Shown here: positions 24,119-34,197 of the stretch, one piece after another
Numbering within the stretch: position 1 is the stretch's first letter
Layout: each line of letters begins with the position of its first letter
NCBI GenBank assembly: GCA_022570795.1
Contig: JAKUDP010000002.1
Span: 1-64,000, forward strand
Direction of reading: 5' to 3'
Source of the DNA: Sphaerulina vaccinii
Taxonomy: Eukaryota; Ascomycota; Dothideomycetes; Mycosphaerellales; Mycosphaerellaceae
DNA: 64,000 nt
The notes under the pieces: generated by a model
What the model was told of the DNA's origin: nothing
Database searches by the model: none
The model's input: the letters and a program-made list of their open reading frames with translations, nothing else
Translations under genes and position numbers: made by a program

Positions 24119-25429
24119 ATGGCAGACCTCGCGACAGAGCTGATCCGAACGGTCTCGCGCGCCTTCTATGGCACCGATCACATCCTCGTAATCGACGCGC
24201 TGATGCTGCACTCGACGCTGCAAGACTCCGATCTGGCACACGTGCTTGGCACCCAAGTGAAGCCACTGCGAAAGACATGCGGACGACTACGAGAAGACGG
24301 CCTCATCAGCGTGCAGTCTCGCGCTGAACGTCGCACTGATGGCACTGGAGGGTACTATGGCGGTGCTCCACAGCAAGGAAAGGAGCGACTGACGCACCGC
24401 GACTGGTACTACATCAACTACCACAGAGCCATCGACAGCATCAAGTATCGCATCTACAAACTCAGCAAACATATTGAGTCGCAAGGCGCATCCACGACCG
24501 AGAAGAAGGATCTCAAATGTCTTACCAAGGGGTGCGAGAGGTCATATACAGAACTGGAAGCAATGGACAGCCTCGACATGGCCACTGGCAACTTTCTCTG
24601 TGTCAAATGTGGTGCACCTCTCGAACCAGTGGATGAGGAGGAGCGCGCGAACGAGAACGAGAGCATGAAGCGCATGAACCAGCAGTTCGCAAAACTGGTC
24701 GAACTCATGCAGAGGATTGATGCTGCAGCCGTCCCCGAGAACGACTTCGAAACGGCCTTGAGCAAACAAAGACCTATCGAAAAGACAGACTCTCACCCAG
24801 GTACCAGAACCGAGATCGTCGATATCCCAAATCGCAACGTCCAAAGCACCAAAGGTCTCGAAGTCAAGCCTGAGAAGATCGCAGTCGAGCTCAAAGACGA
24901 CGAAGATGTCAAGCGCGAGAATGCCGCAGCTGATGCAAGAGCGAAGAAGGAGAAAGAAGCGCGACAGAATGCATTGCCAGAGTGGATCTCGAAGTCGACA
25001 ATCTCTGGCGACATCACTGCTGTTGGTGCGAAGGAGGAGCGACAGCGTTTGGAAAGAGAGGCCCACACAGGTGATCTTACTCAAGAGGAGAAGGATGAGG
25101 AAGACAAGAAGGGCGTCAAGGACGATGACGATGTTATGGCTACTTACTGGAAGCAGCTTGAAGAAGAGAAACTGAAGGAGGCACAGAAGCAGCAGGAAGA
25201 AGATGACGAAGACGAAGATGAGGATGACTTCGAAGATGTCGAAGGTGTTGCTGTTACGAATGGCAACAACACTCCTGCCAACCAGGAGAGCAGTAATGCA
25301 ACTGAAGATGAGCGCGATATGAAGCGGGTCAAAGTCGAGCTTCCGAATGGCAACAGCACACCCGCACAGGACACTCCTGCTGCCAGTGACGCGGACGATG
25401 ATGATGAGCTGGAATTCGAGAACGTGTAA
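24119..25429 (+). CDS. TFA1: Transcription initiation factor TFIIE alpha subunit (Tfa1)
   Basis: Large subunit of TFIIE, which recruits TFIIH and helps open promoters for RNA polymerase II. Single exon, 436 residues. Residues about 8-115 form the TFE winged helix, and a zinc ribbon follows with cysteines at 134, 139, 161 and 164. The rest is charged, ending in a long acidic stretch (residues about 310-436) typical of the subunit's TFIIH-contact tail. The first cysteine pair reads C-x4-C rather than the usual C-x2-C. The ATG sits at the start of the winged helix with no alternative nearby. Confidence 0.9.
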   Translation: MADLATELIRTVSRAFYGTDHILVIDALMLHSTLQDSDLAHVLGTQVKPLRKTCGRLREDGLISVQSRAERRTDGTGGYYGGAPQQGKERLTHRDWYYINYHRAIDSIKYRIYKLSKHIESQGASTTEKKDLKCLTKGCERSYTELEAMDSLDMATGNFLCVKCGAPLEPVDEEERANENESMKRMNQQFAKLVELMQRIDAAAVPENDFETALSKQRPIEKTDSHPGTRTEIVDIPNRNVQSTKGLEVKPEKIAVELKDDEDVKRENAAADARAKKEKEARQNALPEWISKSTISGDITAVGAKEERQRLEREAHTGDLTQEEKDEEDKKGVKDDDDVMATYWKQLEEEKLKEAQKQQEEDDEDEDEDDFEDVEGVAVTNGNNTPANQESSNATEDERDMKRVKVELPNGNSTPAQDTPAASDADDDDELEFENV

Positions 25430-25891
25430 ACGGCGACTATCTCACAATCATCCCAAGAACTATGCTGTGAACTTGGCAAACCAAGAGCAATGCCATGAAG
25501 TAAACTCTTAAATGTACGTGCTACTCAGGGTACTTCGACGCTCGAAAATGTGTGAACAAGTGTCAGGTGTCAGGGTAGCAAGTAGCTCTGAAAGCTGGTT
25601 CCCTGGTAGATCTTCCAGAGGCCGACCAATACACTACTGCGAATGACAGGCAAATGGTTCAGCATCGACTGGAGTACGCCTTGGTTGGCCAGCCGGACAT
25701 CGCCCCGAGGCTGAGCGGACCCAAGCCAAACCAACCATCTCGCCGCACGTGTTACATGAGCCAAGATCCCGTGGCGGACCATACCTTTGACCACTAAATA
25801 GATAATTTTCACCAAGCCAGACACTACATTCCTTTTACAACTTCACCAGCGACGAAAAAACAATTCCAAAAGCTTCCGGAACCATACCAAG
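25430..25891. other. Intergenic, TFA1 to SurE remnant
   Basis: 462 bp containing the 3' end of TFA1 and what was the promoter of the broken phosphatase gene. No gene is seen. Confidence 0.5.
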
Positions 25892-26156
25892 ATGCGGTTT
25901 TCACCACTACTCGCCATTCTTCCTCTCGCCACTCTCGCCACAAAATGCCATCAACGTCGTCCAAAGTAACGACGATGGCTGGGCCGAGATCAACATTCGG
26001 CAGTTCTTCAACAGTCTCACTGCAGCAGGCTTCAAGTCCTTCATCTCTGCACCTGCGGAGAACGAAAGTGCCACAGGCAGTTGGGAGGCAGAGCCTAGAC
26101 AAGTCGGATATCGTGGCTGCGAGTTTAGATCGTGTCCGGCAACGCTCTTTGATTAA
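25892..26156 (+). pseudogene. Broken SurE-type acid phosphatase/nucleotidase
   Basis: An ATG at 25892 starts a signal-peptide-like stretch (MRFSPLLAILPLATLA). The frame then breaks at an A4 run (25942-25945). Shifting by one base gives NAINVVQSNDDGWAE, the metal-binding N-terminus of SurE-like phosphatases, then FISAPAENESATGS and a cysteine-containing segment, and a stop at 26154-26156. Intact fungal members run about 300 residues, so roughly two thirds are missing. No intron with GT..AG ends bridges the break. Two lesions (a +1 shift and 3' loss) point to a pseudogene; a single-base assembly error would explain only the first. Confidence 0.65.
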
Positions 26157-26392
26157 GGAAGCAGATATCATGTACCACAGTTCGTGCTTATCTCGCGAGC
26201 GTCTCTGTCCATTTATCTCCAAAAGCATCTTTTCTGTGTACTCTTTGTTATCCGGCGCCGAAAGCTTCTTGGACCCTTATACGATGCGGCTCAAACTAGC
26301 TGCAACCTTAATTGACAGCCGGAACCAACCTCGACTTCTTCCATTTGTTCGCTTGACCTCATTAACAGCAACAACAATGCGCGGCGCCCTTC

Positions 26393-28930
26393 ATGTCCAG
26401 CTCAGAGCCGATAGTAGCTGTTGCTTCTTCGAGTCGCCATACATCGCCCACCGAACACGAACACGACGACGATGAGCTGATCGCAGCCGATGACCCTCTC
26501 CACGATGATGAACACGAACACGATGCGAAAGGCAATGGAGGAATCTCTTCCGCGCGAAAACTCCAAACTCCGTCTCGATTCTGGGGCTCTACTCTCAACA
26601 CCACTCATGAGAACGGCAAAGACATCGACTGGTACCCCAACGAAACCTCCGCCCAACGCCGCATCGGAACATACGACAACCTGACAGCCATAGATTGGAT
26701 CTACGAATATACCAAAGAACGTACACGTCTCTCCCATCTCACATCCTCTTCCCCAGGTCTTATCGGCCAACTTCGCCTACTAGCAGATGCCTCACAGATA
26801 TGGATCGTCCTAGTCCTCACAGGAATCGTAGTAGGAGGTCTTGCGGCTGGAATTGATGTTGTGAGTGATTGGTTAGGAGATTTGAAAACTGGAGTATGCG
26901 GAAATGTACAACATGGAGGGAAGTTTTGGTTGAATAAGGTTTTTTGTTGTTGGGGAATTGAGAGTTATGATCAGTGTCCGGATTGGAGGAGTTGGAGTGC
27001 GTTGATGGGGATATCAAGTGAGGCAAGAGGAGGAGGGTATGTGGTGGAGTATGTTGCTTTCGTGGTATTATCTGTGTTGTTTGCGTCAGGGGCGAGTTTG
27101 TTGGTGAATAGGTTCTCGATACATGCGAAACAGTCGGGCATACCGGAGATCAAGACTATGTTGGGTGGATTTGTGATAAAGAAGTTTTTGGGGGCTTGGA
27201 CGCTGGTGGTCAAGAGTTTGGGTCTCTGTCTTGCTGTTGCGAGTGGGATGTGGTTGGGGAAGGAAGGACCGCTGGTTCATGTGGCTTGCTGTGTTGCGAA
27301 TCTGTTCATGAAGCTGTTTCCGGCGATCAATCTGAACGAGGCGAGGAAGAGGGAGACATTGAGTGCAGCGGCAGCATCTGGAATTTCTGTCGCCTTCGGA
27401 GCACCAATCGGAGGTGTCCTGTTCTCGCTGGAGCAATTGAGTTACTACTTTCCGGACAAGACGATGTGGGCATCATTCGTCTGCGCCATGGTTGCGGCTG
27501 TTACTCTGCAGGCTTTCGATCCTTTCCGTACAGGACAGCTGGTCCTATTTCAGGTGGTATATCACAGTGGATGGCACGCTTTCGAACTACTACCGTTTGC
27601 TGTGATTGGTATCATCGGAGGACTCTACGGCGCACTCTTCATCAGACTCAACATGACCATCGCAACTTTCCGAACATCCAAGAAGAATCCGTTCTTGAGC
27701 AGACCAGTCCTGGAAGTCATCATCGTCGCACTGGTCACAGCGTTGATCAGCTTTCCAATAACCTTCCTCCGAGCGCAGTCTTCTGAGTTGGTCGAACACC
27801 TCTTCGCAGAATGCAAAGACATCAAAGACGACTATCTCGGACTTTGCAAATCTGGTGTCGCAAATACAGGAAACATCTTCCTGCTCCTTACTTCAGCACT
27901 GATCGGCTTCCTCGTCGCAACTCTTACCTTCGGCTTACAAATCCCAGCTGGCATCCTCCTACCATCCATGGGTGTTGGAGCCTTGTACGGTCGAGTCATC
28001 GGCCTCATCGTGGAAGTCTGGCAACGCAATCACCCAAATTTCATTGCTTTTGCGAGCTGTGAACCCGACATACCATGCGTAACGCCAGGTACATATGCTG
28101 TCATTGGAGCTGCTTCTGCTCTGGCAGGCGCAACGAGGATGACTGTCTCTATTGTTGTCATCATGTTCGAACTCACAGGCGCCCTAACATACGTCCTCCC
28201 AATCATGATCTCCGTCTTGTTATCGAAATGGGTAGCCGACGCATTCGGCAAAAAAGGCATCTACGAATCTTGGATCCACTTCCAAAGCTACCCATTCCTC
28301 GACAACAAAGACGACACACCAGTCCCAGACGTCGCAGTCTCCCAAATCATGACGCGCTTTGAAGACTTAGTCTGCGTTTCCGCGTCTGGCCACACGATCG
28401 AATCCCTCCAAGAACTACTCGCTGAACATCGAACCTTCCGCGGCTTTCCAGTTGTACAATCAACTCACTCTGATCATGCAATCATATTAGGCTATATCTC
28501 CCGTTCCGAACTTCTCTTCGCACTCAAATCCCGATCCGCTCTCGCAGACACGGCCGAATGTTTCTTCGAACACTCCCCCCTCTCTGATCCAACGACTACT
28601 TTGGACTTACGTTCCTGGATGGATCAAACTCCCATCACCTTGAGGAGTAACTCCAGCTTGCAGATCACGAATGAGATGTTTCAGAAGTTGGGGCTAAGAT
28701 ATATTATCTTTACTGATCGTGGAAGACTGTCTGGATTATTGACGAAGAAGGATCTGTATTATGTTTTGAACGCTGGGGAGGAGAGTAGTAGACTTGGGAG
28801 GGGTGCGGGGGTGTTGAGAGAGGAGGACGAAGGGGAGGAGAGTGAGGAGGGGTTGTTACAGCGAGGACATAGTAGGAATGCGAGTTGGGGTAATGATGGA
28901 GATGGGATGATGAGAGGAGAGCCTGGGTAG
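26393..28930 (+). CDS. CLC-family chloride channel/transporter
   Basis: Voltage-gated chloride channel or Cl-/H+ exchanger of endomembranes, closest in layout to yeast Gef1 and animal CLC-3/4/5. Single exon, 845 residues. About 125 hydrophilic residues, rich in His/Asp/Glu, precede the membrane domain. Signature blocks: SGIPE (248-252), GKEGP with the gating glutamate near 291, and an AGILLP stretch late in the membrane domain. Two CBS domains fill residues about 645-800 with MTRFEDLV and FPVV-type strands, and an acidic C-terminus ends the protein. The ATG at 26393 is in frame; another ATG at 26376 is in a different frame. Likely role: acidification and cation homeostasis of Golgi or vacuole. 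Confidence 0.93.
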   Translation: MSSSEPIVAVASSSRHTSPTEHEHDDDELIAADDPLHDDEHEHDAKGNGGISSARKLQTPSRFWGSTLNTTHENGKDIDWYPNETSAQRRIGTYDNLTAIDWIYEYTKERTRLSHLTSSSPGLIGQLRLLADASQIWIVLVLTGIVVGGLAAGIDVVSDWLGDLKTGVCGNVQHGGKFWLNKVFCCWGIESYDQCPDWRSWSALMGISSEARGGGYVVEYVAFVVLSVLFASGASLLVNRFSIHAKQSGIPEIKTMLGGFVIKKFLGAWTLVVKSLGLCLAVASGMWLGKEGPLVHVACCVANLFMKLFPAINLNEARKRETLSAAAASGISVAFGAPIGGVLFSLEQLSYYFPDKTMWASFVCAMVAAVTLQAFDPFRTGQLVLFQVVYHSGWHAFELLPFAVIGIIGGLYGALFIRLNMTIATFRTSKKNPFLSRPVLEVIIVALVTALISFPITFLRAQSSELVEHLFAECKDIKDDYLGLCKSGVANTGNIFLLLTSALIGFLVATLTFGLQIPAGILLPSMGVGALYGRVIGLIVEVWQRNHPNFIAFASCEPDIPCVTPGTYAVIGAASALAGATRMTVSIVVIMFELTGALTYVLPIMISVLLSKWVADAFGKKGIYESWIHFQSYPFLDNKDDTPVPDVAVSQIMTRFEDLVCVSASGHTIESLQELLAEHRTFRGFPVVQSTHSDHAIILGYISRSELLFALKSRSALADTAECFFEHSPLSDPTTTLDLRSWMDQTPITLRSNSSLQITNEMFQKLGLRYIIFTDRGRLSGLLTKKDLYYVLNAGEESSRLGRGAGVLREEDEGEESEEGLLQRGHSRNASWGNDGDGMMRGEPG

Positions 28931-29747
28931 ATGCTAGTCGTGTATAGCATATTGTATTTGGATGTTATTGGCAGGCCTTTCCTTGGACAGCTTGGTTTCG
29001 ATCGGCTGTGGAGCTTTGTGGAAGCAAAAGATGTCCTTCAGAGCGGCCATTCTCTGATGGCCTAGCTGCTTTTCGAGCCAGAAGTGACTGCAACCTCCTA
29101 GACGTAATGTCTGCGGCACGACGGCGCTGCATCTCTACGGCTCTCTGATCCTGCAATTGCGATCTGCAAGAGACAATACGGCTTCCGCATGCATCTTCTC
29201 TGGAGTCTGCCTGTGCTTTGGTACTGGCTCTGGTGTACGCTTGTCAGCTTGGCTTGAGAGAATGGTCTTGAGCTCGTTTCAACTTTTGGCGCAAGGGAGT
29301 GCACCTGGAGCAAAGCAATCACCCTGCAGGTACGGTAATTTGCATCGCTCGGGAGATCTCGGGACTTTCGACTGAGCTGTCCTTAGACAAGCTCGACCTT
29401 TCGGACGAACTACTGCTTCGACTGCCACACCACGGACGACTTTTGGGGATCTAACGTTCGGGTTCATATCTGCATTTCACTTCACAGGTCGAGAGAGCAA
29501 TTTGGCCAAAGCAAAGATAGCAGCCTGACACCAGAGTTCGAATTGCATGGGCAAGAACAACCGCCATCGCTTGGCGTACGCTATACAATAGGATGAAGTT
29601 CAGCGTCGATTGACATCGATCAAATTCCTAGGGCACTGTTCGCTCAGCATTGAATGACTCGCTGGTATACTGCTAGACCAGACCACGAACGACTACTGAA
29701 GCGCCACGAGCAAAAGAGTTGCGCCAAACACAGCTTCGCTCATTCAT
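28931..29747. other. Gap without a supported gene
   Basis: 817 bp with only short frames on both strands. An ATTC microsatellite-like run lies near 29740-29752. Nothing else stands out. Confidence 0.5.
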
Positions 29748-30075
29748 TCATTCCTCCTTTGCAAAGTGCTTCGCCTCGGCCAGGAATTTCTGGTATCTCA
29801 TAGCCTCGTCACGCTTAGGCTTAGCAGGTTTCTCGATAGTACTATGCTGAACCTGTTTCTTATTGCCCTCCATATCCTTCAGATCAGCTTCGACAGTCTC
29901 CAAGGCTGCTCCAATCGAGGCCGAGCAAGCCACTTCTCTGGCGAGCAAAGCCCCTCCCGTCGGAGTGCTATCTCCAGTGGCAAGGACGTGGTCGCAGTGT
30001 CGCTGGCGGAGAAGGAGAAGAGCGGATTTTGTTCACTGCAACGGCGGAAGATAATGCCTCGTGAGGCATACTCAT
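29748..30075 (-). CDS. Small protein, function unknown (candidate gene)
   Basis: Minus-strand frame 29748-30002 has coding-like codon use with no ATG of its own. It joins in phase to a 13-codon start (MSMPHEALSSAVA, 30037-30075) if 34 nt with GT..AG ends (30003-30036) are removed, giving 97 residues. The interior reads ATGDSTPTGGALLAREV and the C-terminus is Lys/Glu-rich. A 34-nt intron is shorter than any other in the window and lacks a clear branch site, so this may instead be a frame broken by an indel. No domain recognised. Confidence 0.4.
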
Positions 30076-31377
30076 ACTAGTGTCGGTGCTTATCACTCAT
30101 ACCGATGACTGCTCTCCTGCTCAAAACACAGTACCAGGCCCATCCGAAAGACGACAGTGCTCGCAAAGAGACTCTGGAGCTTTTTGGAGCGATCTGCATT
30201 AAGTATGTATGTGTGAATCACGAACATCAGGAATGGTTATCAGGTCAGCATCTCCTGACTGTTGCGGTTTCCGCGCCATGACACGCGCGAACGACGCGCG
30301 ATGAGAATCTGGAAAGCTATCAGAGCGAGCTGCTGACATGATACCTCCGTCGAATCGAGCATGTTTGGGCTGCGTGCTGTCGATGATCTGGGTGCCGTAG
30401 AGGTCTCCAGAGGCGTCAAGATACACGTCCCGGGTGCCAGTTTTACTTGTGCTGCTTGGTGACTAGGCCGTGTATCATGTATCTCATAGCTATTGGAGCC
30501 TCCGCGCCACGGCGAGCGCAAATGACGCGCGACGACGAGAATCTGGATAGCTATCGGATCGAGCTGCTTCGCCTGGTATCTTCATCGAAGTGAGCATGTT
30601 TGAGCCGCGTGCTGTCCATGATTTGGGTGCCGTAGAGGTCTCCAGAAGCGTCAAGATACAGGTCCGGGTGCCATTTTGACTTGTGTTCCATGGGACTGCG
30701 TCTACTGTGCCGCGCGAGGTCTGCGCCACGATCAACGCAGATGACGCTTGTTGGGGACATTGATAACCCAGTCGAGCGAGCTCTACACTGAAACATTTCT
30801 TGAGGAGCCACCGAGACTTTGCTTCTTCAGAGACTGTGTCCTTATTCATGTCTCAGCTTCACTTGCCTTGCTATCTCCTGGCTCGACGAGGCCACTACGC
30901 CACTCCAGGCTCAGACAACATGCAATGAGTAGATGCTAACCACTTCGGTTGACTTGCGCATCACAGTATCTCCGTAAATCGAACATGGCAGGTTGGGAAG
31001 CTGCCCGCGACCTGAGTGCCATGGAAGTCTTGCTGCTGAGAGAGGGCATGCACACTCGACCCTCATCTTCACTTAGGTCTCATGCCACTACTGTTCTCTG
31101 CTCGGTCGAGAAGTCTGCGCCGCTGTGTGTCATCACCAGGTGCGATGAGGATTTGACGAGCGCATAGAGCGACCTGCCCGAAGCTCGCAATATCTGTGCC
31201 GTCGTGTTCGCAGATGTGACAAACGCATAACACGTTACAGCTTCGCAGATCAACGCGTGTCTCGGTTGGAAGTGCTGTTTGTTTGCTAACTCGACAACGC
31301 GACGCGTGAAGGTGGCTGGGAGGTGAAGTTTTCGAGGCCCGAGCTTTCCCCCACTACTTCTTTCAAGTTCTTTCGCG
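30076..31377. other. Gene-poor stretch with decayed duplication
   Basis: Overlapping short frames on both strands, mostly around the degenerate duplication at 30264-30676. The rest (30940-31377) shows nothing identifiable. Confidence 0.45.
30264..30676 (-). repeat. Degenerate tandem duplication, about 240-bp period
   Basis: 30264-30440 and 30503-30676 are two diverged copies. On the minus strand each encodes a YLDASGDLYGTQI-like stretch, but in frames soon interrupted. The protein conservation suggests both derive from a once-coding exon. The parent family is not recognised. Confidence 0.55.
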
Positions 31378-32802
31378 ATTCATCTTCTCTTCTTCCACAA
31401 CACACTCCCATCGCCAAATCCGACACCACTCGTATGTTCTACCGTTGCGTCTGTCACACTGCAGGTTAGGAGGCAGGCGTATCGGCACGGTGCGCTCAAC
31501 AAGGGTCGACAGGTTCGATTCCATACCAGCGCAGGGCTCAGCACCTCGACAGACCGGCGACTTGTTTTGGCTCGTCAATGGAATCATCTTGGTGCGGTCC
31601 GAGAGGGGGAGGACCTTCATTGCCCGCAGCTTCGTACTTGTGCGAGGATGGCAACAATAGCCCTTTGCGCGGTGCCTGCTTGGTAACATCTGAACCTGAG
31701 CTACGAGTTGGAAAAAGCGCGATGAGAGTCCGGACCAGCGAAGGTAAGTATGGCCCAATCCTCTTCAGCCCGTAGATGTGTGCGCGCCATGCGGGCGCGC
31801 CTTCGCTAACTCCTCATGTCTAGCCATCAGTCATCTGGCGGTTGCACTCACCGCTGGGTACTGGAGGCGGCTGCAAACTCAAGACAATGCGCAAATTCTG
31901 GCATCCATCGGAACCAGATCGTCAACACTCATGTGCATCTCCCGTATCCGACACGCCACTCCATCACTTCTTCAGGTGCCGCCCTCTCCGCTCGCTCATC
32001 GCCATATCGCCACCACGGCATCGAGTGTCCAAAGAGACCAGCAACGCTGATTGGGCACGCAGCGGAGATCATTGAGGCTGCCTCTCTGCGGTCTGATCAC
32101 CACCATACTGCTCTCGCCTCAGCTGTATGAGAATTGCTGAACAGCAGCGTTGCAGAGAGCAGATTTGATCGAGACCAGGCCGAATCAAGTACCAAAGAAG
32201 AGCGATTGAAGCATACCGCAACCATGACAAAGCTGCATTTCCTCCCTCTATCGCTGTCCTTTCCCGCCCTCTCATTCCCATCACGCTGCCCAAGCCTAGC
32301 GGAGCCTGCCATTTCCATAGTCTGTTCACTACCACGCCGCCTCAGGCTGGAGTCGTATGGAAATCGTCGATCAGGAGTGTGGCGGACATCTTCAAGGGTG
32401 GTTTCATTGTCTCATCCCCTACACCCGCTTCTCGATACTTCGAGATCAGTGAGCTGACTTCGCCGTCGCGTCCCGAGTTGAATGTCTTACTACTAGACAT
32501 GCGTCCTATCTTCCGCTGCCCACACTTCGCTGCTCACAGCGCTTCTGTTGTCCTTCCACCTGTCGGTAGATTTGCTGCCAGTCTGTAGCTATGTTCCTCT
32601 CTGGCAACGGGTAGCTCTGGCTGCGCTCAGAAGTCCCAACGGCCAGGAGATACTGACCTGGTTACCTAGCAACGCAAGTGAAGCTGAAAAGCGAGCGAGC
32701 TCGTCCCATCAGTTCTGTCCACTGGTCTGCTGCCTGAGATAAACGAACTTCGCACTTTCTCGCGCTCTCTTCTCTTCTCCCTTCACAAACATCACCAACA
32801 CC
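31378..32802 (+). other. Probable unresolved multi-exon gene or remnant
   Basis: Several plus-strand frames have coding-like codon use: 31816-32130 (ending HTALASAV) and an ATG-less frame open from 32169 to 32588, containing AGVVWKSSIRSVADIFKGG and ending RFAASL. A textbook intron lies at 31744-31823 (GTAAGT donor, GCTAAC branch, TAG acceptor), but the phases of the flanking frames do not join into one protein. It is either a gene with further introns not found here, or one carrying frameshifts. Confidence 0.35.
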
Positions 32803-33517
32803 ATGTCTTCGCTCCGGGAGACAAGCCCTGAGCTTGAGGCTCCTCCCTCACCAGAGGGGCCTCGGCTCAAACGTCAGAGACTCTCTGGTATATACATCTT
32901 ACTCTTCCTCCTTGAACTTGAGTCTTCTTCCAAATCTTGCGAAGTCCAAAGTGCGAAAGATTGCGAAGTCCAGAGTGCTAATACAAGGTATATATTAGAT
33001 CAGGACACAACGACCACCATGTCCCCTGCGGTGCCCACTCCACGCCCGAAAGACTTACTACTACCGCCCTCGTTGGCTCAGTCGTATGGCGACTCAAGAT
33101 TGTACAGCCCTGAGGTCCCATCTCCTCCTCCAAGTCCGCCACGAAAGGCGAAGACTCCACCGCCTAAGCAAAGTCTTGGCAACGCACCACCAGGTCCAAA
33201 TCTCAAGGACTGGGATCCATCCGGGTTCAACTTGGGTCAGTTTCGACAGTCCCATATCCTTTCAGGTCCTCCCACTAACAAATTAACTAGGCAGTCCGAC
33301 CTCTGACGATACAAAATCGTCATTCGAGAAGCCTTCGCGCCCTGCTCTTCCGCCAATTGACAAAGTCACGGATTACAAGCATAAGATGCCATTGAGCTGG
33401 GATCGTAAGGATATCGAACAGTCCTTGGAGGTTGTTAGTAAGGATCTGATCGATTTGGATAAGGAGCCAAGACAGCGTCAGAAGAAGGGAAGTGCGCCTG
33501 TTGTGTCGGGTTACTAG
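32803..33517 (+). CDS. Hypothetical proline-rich protein
   Basis: Three exons (32803-32887, 32999-33235, 33291-33517) give 182 residues; introns of 111 and 55 nt carry GCTAAT and CTAAC branch sites, and both junctions keep phase. The N-terminal two thirds are Pro/Ser-rich and disordered (PSPPPSPPRKAKTPPPK). The C-terminus holds a WDP-type motif, an LSWDRKDIEQSLEVVSKD helix and a basic run. No known domain. It is convergent with the small gene at 33719-34197. The unspliced frame is also partly open, so the first intron is inferred from its sites and the better protein. Confidence 0.65.
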
Positions 33518-33718
33518 CGTAAGGAGGCGATCAGGTTCAGGAAGATGTTGGAGGCGGCCAAGTCGTTTGCTGCTAAGGGTTGATTGGATTGTAACTTGTT
33601 TGAGGTTCGAAACTGGTAGATGTCTTTTTGTACAGCCCATACTACATCTTCCTTTTCCTCTTCTGGTTTCTTTTTTGACTCTCCAGATTCAGATTCTCTA
33701 CCAAAAGGTTCAAGTAGT

Positions 33719-34197
33719 TCATCGAGTACCAGCAGTATCCGGGTGGCGTGGCAAGCAAACGAGAACGGTCTCCGCGCGCTCTTCGCATGGCTTGTCATCT
33801 TCCTGGAGTCGAGAAATGCCATCTCCGAGCAGCACATCAAACTCTTGCTGCAAGCCCAGCTGGAATCCGGACGGATGTTGAACGGGAATGTTAGCAATGC
33901 GGACTTACTAGTGGGTAAGATTGAGGAACTGCCATACCGAGCGCTGCCCTTTCTAGCTGTTTGCACGAAGACTCAGTTGGCACCTTAGCGAATTCTTCGA
34001 TGACTGTTCGTATCACGTCCTGAACCTGGGTCGGTGACTTGACCAACATCATATTCTGTTCATGGATTACGTTTAGAAGGTTTGGTGTACAGTGGCGAAA
34101 ACCATTCTGGAATCAGTTTGTTAAGACAAGAAATGTTTATCTTATCAAGCTTCCTCTTATGCATAGGCCAGCCTTGTACTTTATGTCGCTTCTCCAT
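33719..34197 (-). CDS. Small three-exon protein, function unknown
   Basis: Exons 34180-34197, 33909-34106 and 33719-33859 join in phase 0 to give 118 residues. The ATG is in a CACCATGG context. Introns are 73 nt (GTACAA, CTTAAC branch, CCAG) and 49 nt (GTAAGT, GCTAAC, CCAG). Every exon has coding-like codon use and the frame is uninterrupted. The protein is mostly helical and charged, with TPNLLNVIHEQN and VQDVIRTVIEEF stretches; no signal peptide, no known domain. The 18-nt first exon is the least certain part. Confidence 0.6.

Noticed and set aside
31511..31521. GGTTCGATTCC, a match to the tRNA B-box consensus
   Set aside because: The flanking bases do not form a T-arm stem and no A-box or acceptor stem is found at the right distance.
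31578..32050. Two-exon model using the good intron at 31744-31823, 130 residues
   Set aside because: The phase fits, but the second exon in this frame has poor codon use compared with the overlapping frame, so the model was not called.
33620..33988. 122-codon plus-strand frame with a Ser-rich start
   Set aside because: It is the antisense shadow of the spliced minus-strand gene at 33719-34197, whose splice sites and codon use are better.
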